Origin: Synergistaceae bacterium
Lineage (GTDB): Bacteria; Synergistota; Synergistia; Synergistales; Aminobacteriaceae
Direction: 5' to 3'
DNA: 5,276 nucleotides
NCBI GenBank assembly: GCA_009776565.1
Contig: WRNQ01000072.1
Coordinates: 3,113 to 8,388, forward strand
Both the position numbers and the translations under genes were made by a program. Numbering within the stretch: position 1 is the stretch's first letter; each line of letters opens with the position of its first letter. The notes under the pieces were generated by a model. It did no database searches, was not told the origin of the DNA, and saw nothing but the letters and a program-made list of their open reading frames with translations. Below, piece after piece: positions 1 to 4,363 of the stretch.

Positions 1-93
1 GGAATGAAGTACTTTGAAACGCTCAACTCTGACAATAGAAGAAAAGGGGCGCTGAAAAGCCTAGGAGCGCAGGCGTCTCGCCCGCTTTCCTGA
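1..93 (+). CDS. Possible C-terminal tail of an upstream gene (partial)
   Basis: Frame 1 is open from the first base to TGA at 91-93 and would encode about 30 residues, including KYFETLNSDNRRKG and ending ASRPLS. No domain can be recognised from so short a piece. The stop lies directly against the left ~90 bp dispersed repeat, and half of the 12 bp inverted repeat (47-58) lies inside this frame, so the last residues may be encoded by repeat DNA rather than by an ancestral gene. An in-frame ATG at 4-6 has no convincing ribosome-binding site. It could equally be an open stretch by chance. Confidence 0.25.
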   Translation, partial: GMKYFETLNSDNRRKGALKSLGAQASRPLS

Positions 94-182
94 GGTTATC
101 AAATTACAAAGTCTTTAAATATCCATTATTATGTTTATAATGTAAGTTATGGACTTCAAAAACAAGTAGTTTTTCAGCGCCC
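47..182. repeat. MITE-like element bounded by a perfect 12 bp inverted repeat
   Basis: GGGCGCTGAAAA at 47-58 is the exact reverse complement of TTTTCAGCGCCC at 171-182, enclosing 112 bp. The inner part (92-182) is the ~90 bp sequence that recurs inverted at 5109-5197. A small non-coding element with perfect terminal inverted repeats fits a MITE or a palindromic extragenic element. The right-hand copy keeps only the inner end (GGGCACTAAAA, two changes) and I do not see its outer partner. Confidence 0.5.
92..182 (+). repeat. Left copy of ~90 bp inverted dispersed repeat
   Basis: From AAATTAC at 101 to GCCC at 182, about 71 of 82 aligned columns match the reverse complement of 5109-5189, with one single-base gap (counted by eye). 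Shared blocks include TTTAAATATC, ATTATGTTTA and TTATGGACTTCAAAAA. It is AT-rich and non-coding. A TATAAT at 136-141 has no fitting -35 and is not conserved in the other copy, so I do not call a promoter. Confidence 0.7.
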
Positions 183-320
183 TATAGAAAATGTGGAGTA
201 GAAGTCTTGCGCAGGATATGCGAAAAATGCAGCTTCCAGTATGCAGTTTTGGCAGCCGATAAGAATAAATAAAACACAATTAGAGTTTTTTGAAATTTGA
301 TAAGGGAAGGAGATCACATC
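183..320. other. Leader region of the LigB-AMMECR1 gene
   Basis: This AT-rich intergenic stretch has no credible ORF. The only promoter candidate is TTGGCA (249-254) with a 15 bp gap to TAAAAC (270-275), which is weak and badly spaced. A strong Shine-Dalgarno site (GGAAGGAGAT) lies at 305-314. I see no riboswitch or terminator. Confidence 0.4.
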
Positions 321-1712
321 ATGTCGATAACAGGAGCGTTTATTATGCCTCACCCGCCGATTATTCTGCCGCAGATAGGACAAGGAGAAGAAAAGAAAAT
401 CCAGAAGACTATAACTTCGTGTAAAGAAATCGCCCATCGCATAGCCGCTATTATGCCTGATACAATTGTGATAACTTCCCCTCACAGCACAATGTATCCT
501 GATTACTTTCAGATTTCCCCGGGCTCCGAAGCAAAAGGTGATTTAAGTAAATATGGAGTCGACGAGGAAGAATTTCAAATGAGCGTTGAATACGATTGTG
601 ATTTTGTATCGACAATCCAGTCAGAGGCAGCTAAATATGGAATAGCCGCCGGAACTTTCAGTAATGAAGACACAGGTCTTGACCACGGCACAATTGTTCC
701 TCTCTCTTTTATACACGAACAGTACGCTGATTTTAAACTTGTGCGCATAGGACTCTCCTGGCTTCCTATTTCTGACCACTATGTATTTGGAGAGTGTATT
801 TCCATGGCGGCAGACATAATGAACAAAAACATCGTTTTCGTAGCAAGCGGAAATTTATCCAACAAAGGACAGGAAGCTAACAATGATGAATTCACCATCG
901 AAGGAATAATGTTTGACGAGCAGATAACGAAAGCTATGAAGAACGGCGATTTTTTGAAGTTCCTTACATTTGACGAGACTTTTACAAAGAAAGCAGGCGC
1001 GTATGGATTACGTTCGTTTATAATCATGGCGGGCGCCTTGGATGGTAAGGATGTAAAATCGGAACTGCTTTCATACGAGGGAATTCTGGGCGTAGGGCAC
1101 GGGGTAGCTTCTTTTATTCCATGCGAGAGTAATGAAAACAGAAAATTTCTTGATATTTATAAAAAACTTGAAAAATCTCATCTGATAGATATAAAAGTAA
1201 CAGAAGACGAATATGTTAAACTGGCTAAATACTCAATCGAAAATTTCATAAAGACTGGCAAAATAGCGGATTTACCACATAATCTTCCTGACGAAATGCT
1301 CCTTCACAAGGCGGGAGTTTTCGTGTCCTTAAAAAAGCATGGCAACCTTCGCGGCTGCATAGGGACGATAACTCCAGTGACAAGGAACATAGCAAGCGAA
1401 ATTCTGAAAAACGCAGTGAATGCCGCAACAAAGGACCCGCGTTTCGAACCCGTAAACATTACGGAACTATCAGAAATAGTATACAGCGTGGATGTGTTAT
1501 CTCAGTCGGAGCCAGTAAGTTCAACCGACTCTTTGAATCCCGAGCTTTATGGAGTGTTAGTGACAAGCGGACACAAAAGAGGTCTGTTGCTGCCTGACCT
1601 GGAAGGAGTGGACACGCCCGAAAAGCAAATTGAGATAGCTTGCAGAAAAGCCGGTATAATCGATGGTGAAGAATTCAATATAGAACGGTTTGAAGTGACG
1701 CGCCACAGATAA
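321..1712 (+). CDS. amrA: AmmeMemoRadiSam system protein A: LigB-like/AMMECR1 fusion
   Basis: The product has 463 residues in two domains. Residues 1-275 resemble the LigB/MEMO-like class III extradiol dioxygenase fold: PHPP at 10-13 (H11), SPHS at 53-56 (H55), GLDHG at 119-123, SGNLSN at 176-181 and GVGHGVASF at 257-265. H11 and H55 sit where this family binds metal. The usual SGDLSH motif reads SGNLSN here, so catalytic competence is uncertain. Residues about 295-463 are an AMMECR1 domain, with LRGCIG at 343-348, KDPRFEPV at 371-378 and GLLLPDLEGVDT at 421-432. I chose ATG 321 because AAGGAG at 307-312 lies 8 bases upstream; ATG 297, in the same frame, has no such site. The family is named for genomic association with MEMO and radical SAM partners, neither visible here, and its biochemical role is unsettled. 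It is probably cytosolic, since there is no signal peptide. A hairpin terminator follows, suggesting a single-gene transcript. Confidence 0.92.
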   Translation: MSITGAFIMPHPPIILPQIGQGEEKKIQKTITSCKEIAHRIAAIMPDTIVITSPHSTMYPDYFQISPGSEAKGDLSKYGVDEEEFQMSVEYDCDFVSTIQSEAAKYGIAAGTFSNEDTGLDHGTIVPLSFIHEQYADFKLVRIGLSWLPISDHYVFGECISMAADIMNKNIVFVASGNLSNKGQEANNDEFTIEGIMFDEQITKAMKNGDFLKFLTFDETFTKKAGAYGLRSFIIMAGALDGKDVKSELLSYEGILGVGHGVASFIPCESNENRKFLDIYKKLEKSHLIDIKVTEDEYVKLAKYSIENFIKTGKIADLPHNLPDEMLLHKAGVFVSLKKHGNLRGCIGTITPVTRNIASEILKNAVNAATKDPRFEPVNITELSEIVYSVDVLSQSEPVSSTDSLNPELYGVLVTSGHKRGLLLPDLEGVDTPEKQIEIACRKAGIIDGEEFNIERFEVTRHR

Positions 1713-1717
1713 ATGTC

Positions 1718-1750
1718 AATTAGCGTTTAATTGAACGCTAATTTCGTGTT
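1718..1750 (+). terminator. Hairpin terminator after amrA
   Basis: AATTAGCGTT (1718-1727) and AACGCTAATT (1734-1743) form a perfect 10 bp stem with loop TAATTG, starting six bases after the stop codon. The following TTCGTGTT is only moderately T-rich, so termination may be partial. The position supports the call. Confidence 0.6.
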
Positions 1751-1752
1751 AA

Positions 1753-1879
1753 AATGCCAATTTGAAATCGAGCGTAGGCGAGGCGGATATTGCGACGAGC
1801 CGCGAAGGCGTAGATAAACCTACGTCGAGCAAGAGGAGCGATACCAACGAAGCATACGCTTGAGGCTCAAATTGGCATT
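1753..1879. repeat. 127 bp palindromic intergenic element with 13 bp inverted ends
   Basis: AATGCCAATTTGA (1753-1765) is the perfect reverse complement of TCAAATTGGCATT (1867-1879). Nested inside, TCGAGCGTA (1768-1776) can pair with TACGCTTGA (about 1855-1863, one G-U), and CGTAG-ATAAAC-CTACG makes a central hairpin (about 1809-1824). The GC-rich, purine-rich interior contrasts with the flanks. No ORF is evident. It looks like a MITE or a REP/BIME-type extragenic palindrome inserted between two genes and would fold as a branched RNA if transcribed. It ends just before the ribosome-binding site of the next gene. Confidence 0.7.
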
Positions 1880-1899
1880 AAGAAGGAAGGTGATGTGGG

Positions 1900-2340
1900 A
1901 TGCACATCAGGACAATGACAATAGATGATTATGAGCAGGTATATTCTTTGTGGCTTAATACGCCTAACATGGGCTTAAAGAATTTGGACGACGCCAAAGA
2001 AGGCATTGCAAAATATCTAAAGAGAAACCCTGATACCTGTTTCGTTGCCGAAAAAGAAGGAAAAATCATCGGAGTTATATTGAGCGGTCATGACGGTCGC
2101 AGAGGATTCATTTACCACGCCGCCGTCACTCAACAAGAACAACGGCAAGGCGTTGGCGCCGCTCTTGTTGACACGGTAATGACCGCCCTCAAACGCGAAG
2201 GTATAAACAAAGTCGCACTGGTAGTAATGAGCAAAAACAATAAAGGCAACGCTTTTTGGGAAAAACAAGGCTTCTTCCCAAGAAGCGATTTGGTTTACCG
2301 CGACAAAGAAATAACCAAATTAATAAGCATTGATACTTGA
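1900..2340 (+). CDS. GNAT family N-acetyltransferase (YpeA-like)
   Basis: This 146-residue protein has the full GNAT layout. The N-terminal strand and helix (IRTMTIDDYEQVYSLW, residues 3-18) resemble the start of YpeA. CFVAEKEGKIIGVILSGHDGRRGFIYHAAV (47-76) covers beta 2-4, split here as CFVAEKEGKIIG / VILSGHDGRRG / FIYHAAV. QRQGVG (81-86) is the acetyl-CoA pyrophosphate loop (motif A), and NAFWEKQGF (117-125) is motif B, with Y133 in the position often used as general acid. Such enzymes move acetyl from acetyl-CoA to an amine; the substrate cannot be deduced. Length is normal and no transmembrane segment is seen. The start is supported by AGGAAGGTGAT about 8 bases upstream of ATG. The palindromic element directly precedes the ribosome-binding site, so its folding could affect expression. 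No terminator is visible after the stop. Confidence 0.88.
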   Translation: MHIRTMTIDDYEQVYSLWLNTPNMGLKNLDDAKEGIAKYLKRNPDTCFVAEKEGKIIGVILSGHDGRRGFIYHAAVTQQEQRQGVGAALVDTVMTALKREGINKVALVVMSKNNKGNAFWEKQGFFPRSDLVYRDKEITKLISIDT

Positions 2341-2388
2341 TCGCCATTTATGCTTTGGTGAGGAGGGGCAACATATTTGAGGAAGGTT

Positions 2389-2520
2389 ATCTTGCCTCTC
2401 TTGCTTTTTCCGGAGTTTTCGGGCGGTTCTTTCCGTGTCAATTCACCAGAACTTTCTTTAAGACAAGTTCCCCGTTTGCGGTTTTTACCTGTTTCACCCG
2501 GCGAGGCTTCTGTATTCATC
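2389..2520 (+). other. Conserved upstream block of unit 1 (no credible gene)
   Basis: This ~130 bp block precedes the promoter and recurs at 2927-3056 and 3481-3611. Its first ~80 bases, including the GGAGTTTTCGGGCGG region, are almost invariant. Reading frames on both strands are broken by indels between copies, and no minus-strand -10 follows the TTGACA-like site. It may be an upstream regulatory region or simply part of the duplicated segment. Confidence 0.5.
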
Positions 2521-2560
2521 ATACGTTAATTAACAACGTATGTTATTTCTGTGTTAAAAT
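2520..2560 (+). promoter_or_regulatory. Unit 1 promoter with palindromic operator-like site
   Basis: TTAACA (2530-2535), a 19 bp spacer and an extended -10 TGTTAAAAT (TAAAAT at 2555-2560) predict a start near 2567. CATACGTT (2520-2527) and AACGTATG (2535-2542) form a perfect 8 bp inverted repeat around the -35. It lies upstream of the transcript, so it would act as DNA, probably as a repressor site. No regulator gene is recognised nearby. Confidence 0.7.
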
Positions 2561-2566
2561 AGAAAC

Positions 2567-2633
2567 AGAGAATAGCGCCGGAACTTCCGGCGGACTGCTA
2601 TTGGGGAACAGCCCCCGGAAAGGGGGTGAGAGC
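2567..2633 (+). promoter_or_regulatory. Unit 1 structured leader with SD-sequestering hairpin
   Basis: The first hairpin pairs CGCCGGAA (2576-2583) with TTCCGGCG (2585-2592). Next, CCCCC (2612-2616) can pair with GGGGG (2622-2626), burying the Shine-Dalgarno site AAAGGGGGTGA (2619-2629). GGGG at 2603-2606 competes for the same C run. The two pairings exclude each other, so the leader could switch between translation-off and translation-on forms. Confidence 0.65.
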
Positions 2634-2723
2634 GTGATAAAGAGAATAAAAGAACTCGTAGAAGCTTTTACGGAACTTCTACGAGTCATCGCGGAGATAC
2701 TCCGCATTATCTTTAGACGCTAA
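2634..2723 (+). CDS. 29-residue cationic amphipathic peptide, unit 1
   Basis: A GTG start lies 5 bases after AAAGGGGGTGA. The product begins MIKRIKELVEA, continues TELLRVIAEIL and ends RIIFRR. Hydrophobic residues recur every 3-4 positions (2, 5, 8, 9, 12, 15, 16, 19, 22, 23, 26), so it should form one amphipathic helix; net charge is +3. Against units 2 and 3, most changes are synonymous or conservative (F/I/L at 12, E/D at 21). Positions 3 and 7 are K/E here but E/K there, keeping an i/i+4 salt bridge, which argues for selection on the protein. I know no family match. Size, shape and the convergent antisense promoter fit a type I toxin; a phenol-soluble-modulin-like or leaderless antimicrobial peptide is an alternative. 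A longer in-frame extension upstream is not conserved in unit 3. Confidence 0.75.
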   Translation: MIKRIKELVEAFTELLRVIAEILRIIFRR

Positions 2724-2820
2724 TACTCTCGATTGGGCGTAAGTCCTGTTGAGGGTGATCGCCCTCAACTGGCAGCCTTTTTTGAAAAGCTCGCTTTCCC
2801 TCTCTGGCGGGCTTTTACCT
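2645..2820 (-). ncRNA. Predicted antisense RNA, unit 1
   Basis: The minus-strand promoter is TTGACA (2855-2850), a 17 bp spacer and extended -10 TGGTATTAA (hexamer 2832-2827), giving a start near 2820. The RNA would cross the shared terminator and the peptide gene. A likely end is the 11 bp palindrome 2654-2664/2676-2686, whose minus-strand exit runs into a T-rich tract (complement of 2639-2653), giving about 175 nt. It could instead stop at 2785-2816 after about 35 nt. By analogy with RatA-type antitoxins it would pair with the peptide mRNA. Transcription is inferred, not shown. Confidence 0.5.
2748..2816 (+). terminator. Unit 1 3' hairpins and bidirectional terminator
   Basis: GTTGAGGG (2748-2755) pairs with CCCTCAAC (2762-2769), and a T6 run follows at 2778-2783. 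Then AAAAGCTCGC (2785-2794) pairs with GCGGGCTTTT (2807-2816), with one G-U, and has runs of T on both strands. The second hairpin can serve the peptide mRNA and the convergent antisense RNA. Confidence 0.75.
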
Positions 2821-3055
2821 ACATAATTAATACCATAATTTGGTTTGTATGTCAATGATGAGATTTTTTGTGTCAGAACATGGCGCGGACGAAACAGAGG
2901 CAAGATGAGCTACCTTCGGTAAGGTTATCTTGCCTTTCTTGCTTTTTCCGGAGTTTTCGGGCGGTTCTTTCCGTGTCAATTCACCAGAACTTTCTCAAGG
3001 CAAGCTCCCCGTTTGCGGCTTTTCACTGTTTCACCAGGCGAGGTTCTGTATTCAT

Positions 3056-3096
3056 CATACGTTAATTAACAGCATATGTCATTTCTGTGTTAAAAT
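3056..3096 (+). promoter_or_regulatory. Unit 2 promoter with degenerate operator palindrome
   Basis: TTAACA (3066-3071), 19 bp, TGTTAAAAT (hexamer 3091-3096); predicted start near 3103. The right arm of the palindrome reads AGCATATG instead of AACGTATG, so two of eight positions no longer mirror the left arm CATACGTT. Unit 2 may therefore be controlled less tightly than its neighbours. Confidence 0.65.
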
Positions 3097-3102
3097 AGAA
3101 AC

Positions 3103-3169
3103 AGAGAATAGCGCCGTACTTCCGGCGAGGCTACAGACAGGGGAACGCCCCCGGAAAGGGGGTGAGAAC
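3103..3169 (+). promoter_or_regulatory. Unit 2 structured leader
   Basis: The first hairpin is shortened to CGCCG/CGGCG (3112-3116/3123-3127). The competing pair is kept: GGGG (3140-3143) or GGGGG (3158-3162) with CCCCC (3148-3152). The Shine-Dalgarno site lies at 3155-3165. Confidence 0.6.
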
Positions 3170-3262
3170 GTGATAGAGAAAATAAGAAAACTCGTAGAAG
3201 CTATAACGGAACTTCTACGAGTTATTGCGGATATTCTCCGCATTATCTTAAAACGCGTTTAA
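3170..3262 (+). CDS. 30-residue cationic amphipathic peptide, unit 2
   Basis: This GTG-started peptide begins MIEKIRKLVEA, has the TELLRVIADIL core and ends RIILKRV; one extra valine codon before TAA makes it a residue longer than its sisters. Charge stays at +3. Position 12 is Ile. The palindrome within the gene is extended to 12 bp (3189-3200/3212-3223). Ribosome-binding site and spacing match unit 1. The reading frame also stays open far upstream, but that extension is disrupted in unit 3 and begins without a ribosome-binding site, so the short form is preferred. Confidence 0.75.
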   Translation: MIEKIRKLVEAITELLRVIADILRIILKRV

Positions 3263-3358
3263 CACTCTTAGCCGGGCGTAAGTCCGGTTGAGGGTAACAG
3301 CCCTCAACTGGCAGCCTTTTTTGAAAAGCTCGCCTTCCCTCTCTGGCGGGCTTTTACT
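3180..3358 (-). ncRNA. Predicted antisense RNA, unit 2
   Basis: The promoter TTGACA (3393-3388), 17 bp, TGGTATTAA (hexamer 3370-3365) is identical in sequence to unit 1. The T-rich exit after the minus-strand 12 bp hairpin is better here (TTTTCTTATTTTCTCT) than in unit 1, which strengthens the proposed end near 3180. Its existence remains a prediction. Confidence 0.5.
3287..3355 (+). terminator. Unit 2 3' hairpins and bidirectional terminator
   Basis: GTTGAGGG/CCCTCAAC (3287-3294/3301-3308) is followed by a T run. AAAAGCTCGCC/GGCGGGCTTTT (3324-3334/3345-3355) has 11 pairs with one G-U, one pair longer than in unit 1. The loop TTCCCTCTCT is conserved. Confidence 0.75.
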
Positions 3359-3610
3359 ACGTAATTAATACCATAATTTGGTTTGTATGTCAATGATGAG
3401 ATTTTTTGTGTTAGAACATGGGACGAACGAAACAGTGGCAAGATGAGCCGGAGGCAAGATGAGCTACCTTAGGGAAGTTTATCTTGCTTCTTTTGCTTTT
3501 TCCGGAGTTTTCGGGCGGTTCTTTCCGTGTCAATTCACCAGAACTTTCTCAAGGCAAGCTCCCCGTTTGCGGCTTTTCCCTGTTTCACCCGGCGAGGCTT
3601 CTGTATTCAT

Positions 3611-3651
3611 CATACGTTAATTAACAACGTATGTTATTTCTGTGTTAAAAT
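3611..3651 (+). promoter_or_regulatory. Unit 3 promoter with intact operator palindrome
   Basis: CATACGTT (3611-3618) and AACGTATG (3626-3633) are perfect. TTAACA (3621-3626), 19 bp, TGTTAAAAT (hexamer 3646-3651) predict a start near 3658. Confidence 0.7.
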
Positions 3652-3657
3652 AGAAAC

Positions 3658-3725
3658 AGAGAATAGCGCCGTACTTCCGGCGAGGCTACAGACAGGGGAA
3701 CCGCCCCCGGAAAGGGGGTGATAAC
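3658..3725 (+). promoter_or_regulatory. Unit 3 structured leader
   Basis: Hairpin CGCCG/CGGCG (3667-3671/3678-3682) is followed by GGGG (3695-3698), CCCCC (3704-3708) and GGGGG (3714-3718) with the same mutually exclusive pairing. One extra C in the loop of the first pairing distinguishes it from unit 2. Confidence 0.6.
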
Positions 3726-3815
3726 GTGATAGAGAAAATAAGAAAACTCGTAGAAGCTCTGACGGAACTTCTACGAGTTATCGCGGATATTCTCCGCATT
3801 ATCTTTAAGCGTTAG
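3726..3815 (+). CDS. 29-residue cationic amphipathic peptide, unit 3
   Basis: This GTG-started peptide begins MIEKIRKLVEA, then LTELLRVIADIL, ending RIIFKR with a TAG stop. Compared with unit 2, codons 12 (ATA to CTG), 19, 27, 28 and 29 differ, all synonymous or conservative, and the stop has moved to remove the final valine. Charge is again +3. The 12 bp palindrome is intact (3745-3756/3768-3779). The frame upstream of GTG differs from those of units 1 and 2, which fixes the start at this GTG in all three. Confidence 0.75.
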   Translation: MIEKIRKLVEALTELLRVIADILRIIFKR

Positions 3816-3912
3816 TGCTCTCGATTGGGCGTAAGTCCGGTTGAGGGTAACAGCCCTCAACTGGCAGCCTTTTTTGAAAAGCTCGCCTTCCCTCTCTGGC
3901 GGGCTTTTACTT
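3737..3912 (-). ncRNA. Predicted antisense RNA, unit 3
   Basis: The promoter TTGACA (3947-3942), 17 bp with one spacer change, TGGTATTAA (hexamer 3924-3919) predicts a start near 3912. The same palindrome plus T-rich exit as in unit 2 could end it near 3737. The promoter boxes are unchanged although the surroundings have drifted slightly. Confidence 0.5.
3840..3908 (+). terminator. Unit 3 3' hairpins and bidirectional terminator
   Basis: GTTGAGGG/CCCTCAAC (3840-3847/3854-3861) with a following T run, and AAAAGCTCGCC/GGCGGGCTTTT (3877-3887/3898-3908), as in unit 2. Confidence 0.75.
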
Positions 3913-4015
3913 ACGTAATTAATACCATAATTTGGTTTGCATGTCAATGATGAGATTTTTTGTGTCAGAACATGGGACGAACGAAACAGTGGCAAGATGA
4001 GCAACCCCTGGAGAG

Positions 4016-4363
4016 ATGAGGAATTATATCGAATCACAAGGCGGAATGGTTGTTGACATGATTACTCTCAGTACGCGACACGATCAAAATTTGTTAATAG
4101 CTTTGACTGAGAAAACAAAGCTTGACCTTGAAAGAATATTTGGTGTAGAATCAGAGGGTAGTGCATACGATATGACACTATTAAATGATTTTCTAAAGGA
4201 GAGTGGAATATATGGAGGAAATTATGAAGCCCTCACAGAATCAGAAGCAAAAGCTCTCCTTCACTCTCAGGGACTTGACGAGGCAAGAAATAGAAGAGCA
4301 AAGGCGAGACAAGCAGGAATGCTCCAGAATAACGGGAGAATACTACCAAACACAAGGAGTTAA
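4016..4363 (+). CDS. Hypothetical protein, AT-rich
   Basis: This is an open frame of 115 codons, not recognised. The product looks soluble and helical, with LLIALTEKTKLDLERIFG near residues 26-43, an acidic middle and an Ala/Arg-rich stretch (ARNRRAKARQAG, about 90-101). The start is uncertain: ATG 4016 has GGAGAG with no spacer, and ATGs at 4046 and 4058 also lack well-placed ribosome-binding sites. It begins 14 bases after the repeat array, so an original upstream part may have been lost. A 54-codon ORF in another frame overlaps its 3' third and has the better ribosome-binding site, so only part of this frame may be real. A strong hairpin terminator follows. Confidence 0.45.
   Translation: MRNYIESQGGMVVDMITLSTRHDQNLLIALTEKTKLDLERIFGVESEGSAYDMTLLNDFLKESGIYGGNYEALTESEAKALLHSQGLDEARNRRAKARQAGMLQNNGRILPNTRS

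Larger units (their letters stand above)
2373..4002 (+). repeat. Array of three tandem 522 bp units
   Basis: Three near-identical units run 2389-2910, 2927-3448 and 3481-4002, each 522 bp by my count, each opening with ATCTTGCC (ATCTTGCT in the third) and closing with GGCAAGATGAGC. Joints are 16 bp (2911-2926) and 32 bp (3449-3480); the latter carries an extra 16 bp with a second GGCAAGATGAGC. A degraded joint also precedes unit 1 (about 2373-2388). Differences are mainly single bases, so duplication was fairly recent or copies are homogenised. All three keep the promoter, structured leader, peptide gene, terminator and antisense promoter. Confidence 0.95.

Noticed and set aside
136..141. TATAAT as a -10 box for amrA
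   Set aside because: There is no suitable -35 at 16-18 bp, and the other repeat copy reads TTAAGA-like sequence at this position.
174..485. Minus-strand ORF of about 100 codons
   Set aside because: It overlaps the strongly supported amrA start and the dispersed repeat, and shows no protein features of its own.
2376..2526. A TTG-started ORF over the upstream block of unit 1, following GAGGAGG at about 2361-2367
   Set aside because: The corresponding frame in units 2 and 3 changes its C-terminal half and stop position through indels, so it is not under coding constraint.
2337..2723. A 128-codon frame containing the unit 1 peptide at its C terminus
   Set aside because: The extension overlaps the previous stop, has no ribosome-binding site, crosses the promoter and is not open in the same frame in unit 3. 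GTG 2634 has an excellent ribosome-binding site.
2679..2903. Minus-strand ORF in unit 1, with a related one at 3771-4037 in unit 3
   Set aside because: It starts upstream of the predicted minus-strand transcription start, runs through both terminators and resembles the unit 3 version only because the DNA is duplicated.
2634..3815. Direct homology to Ldr, Fst, TxpA or other known type I toxins
   Set aside because: Only the gene layout is similar. These peptides have a mixed-charge amphipathic pattern, not the hydrophobic membrane span plus polar tail of those toxins.
2389..4002. CRISPR array, retron or group II intron as explanation for the repeats
   Set aside because: Units are 522 bp and contiguous, with no short repeat-spacer pattern, and no reverse transcriptase or Cas-like gene is present in the window.
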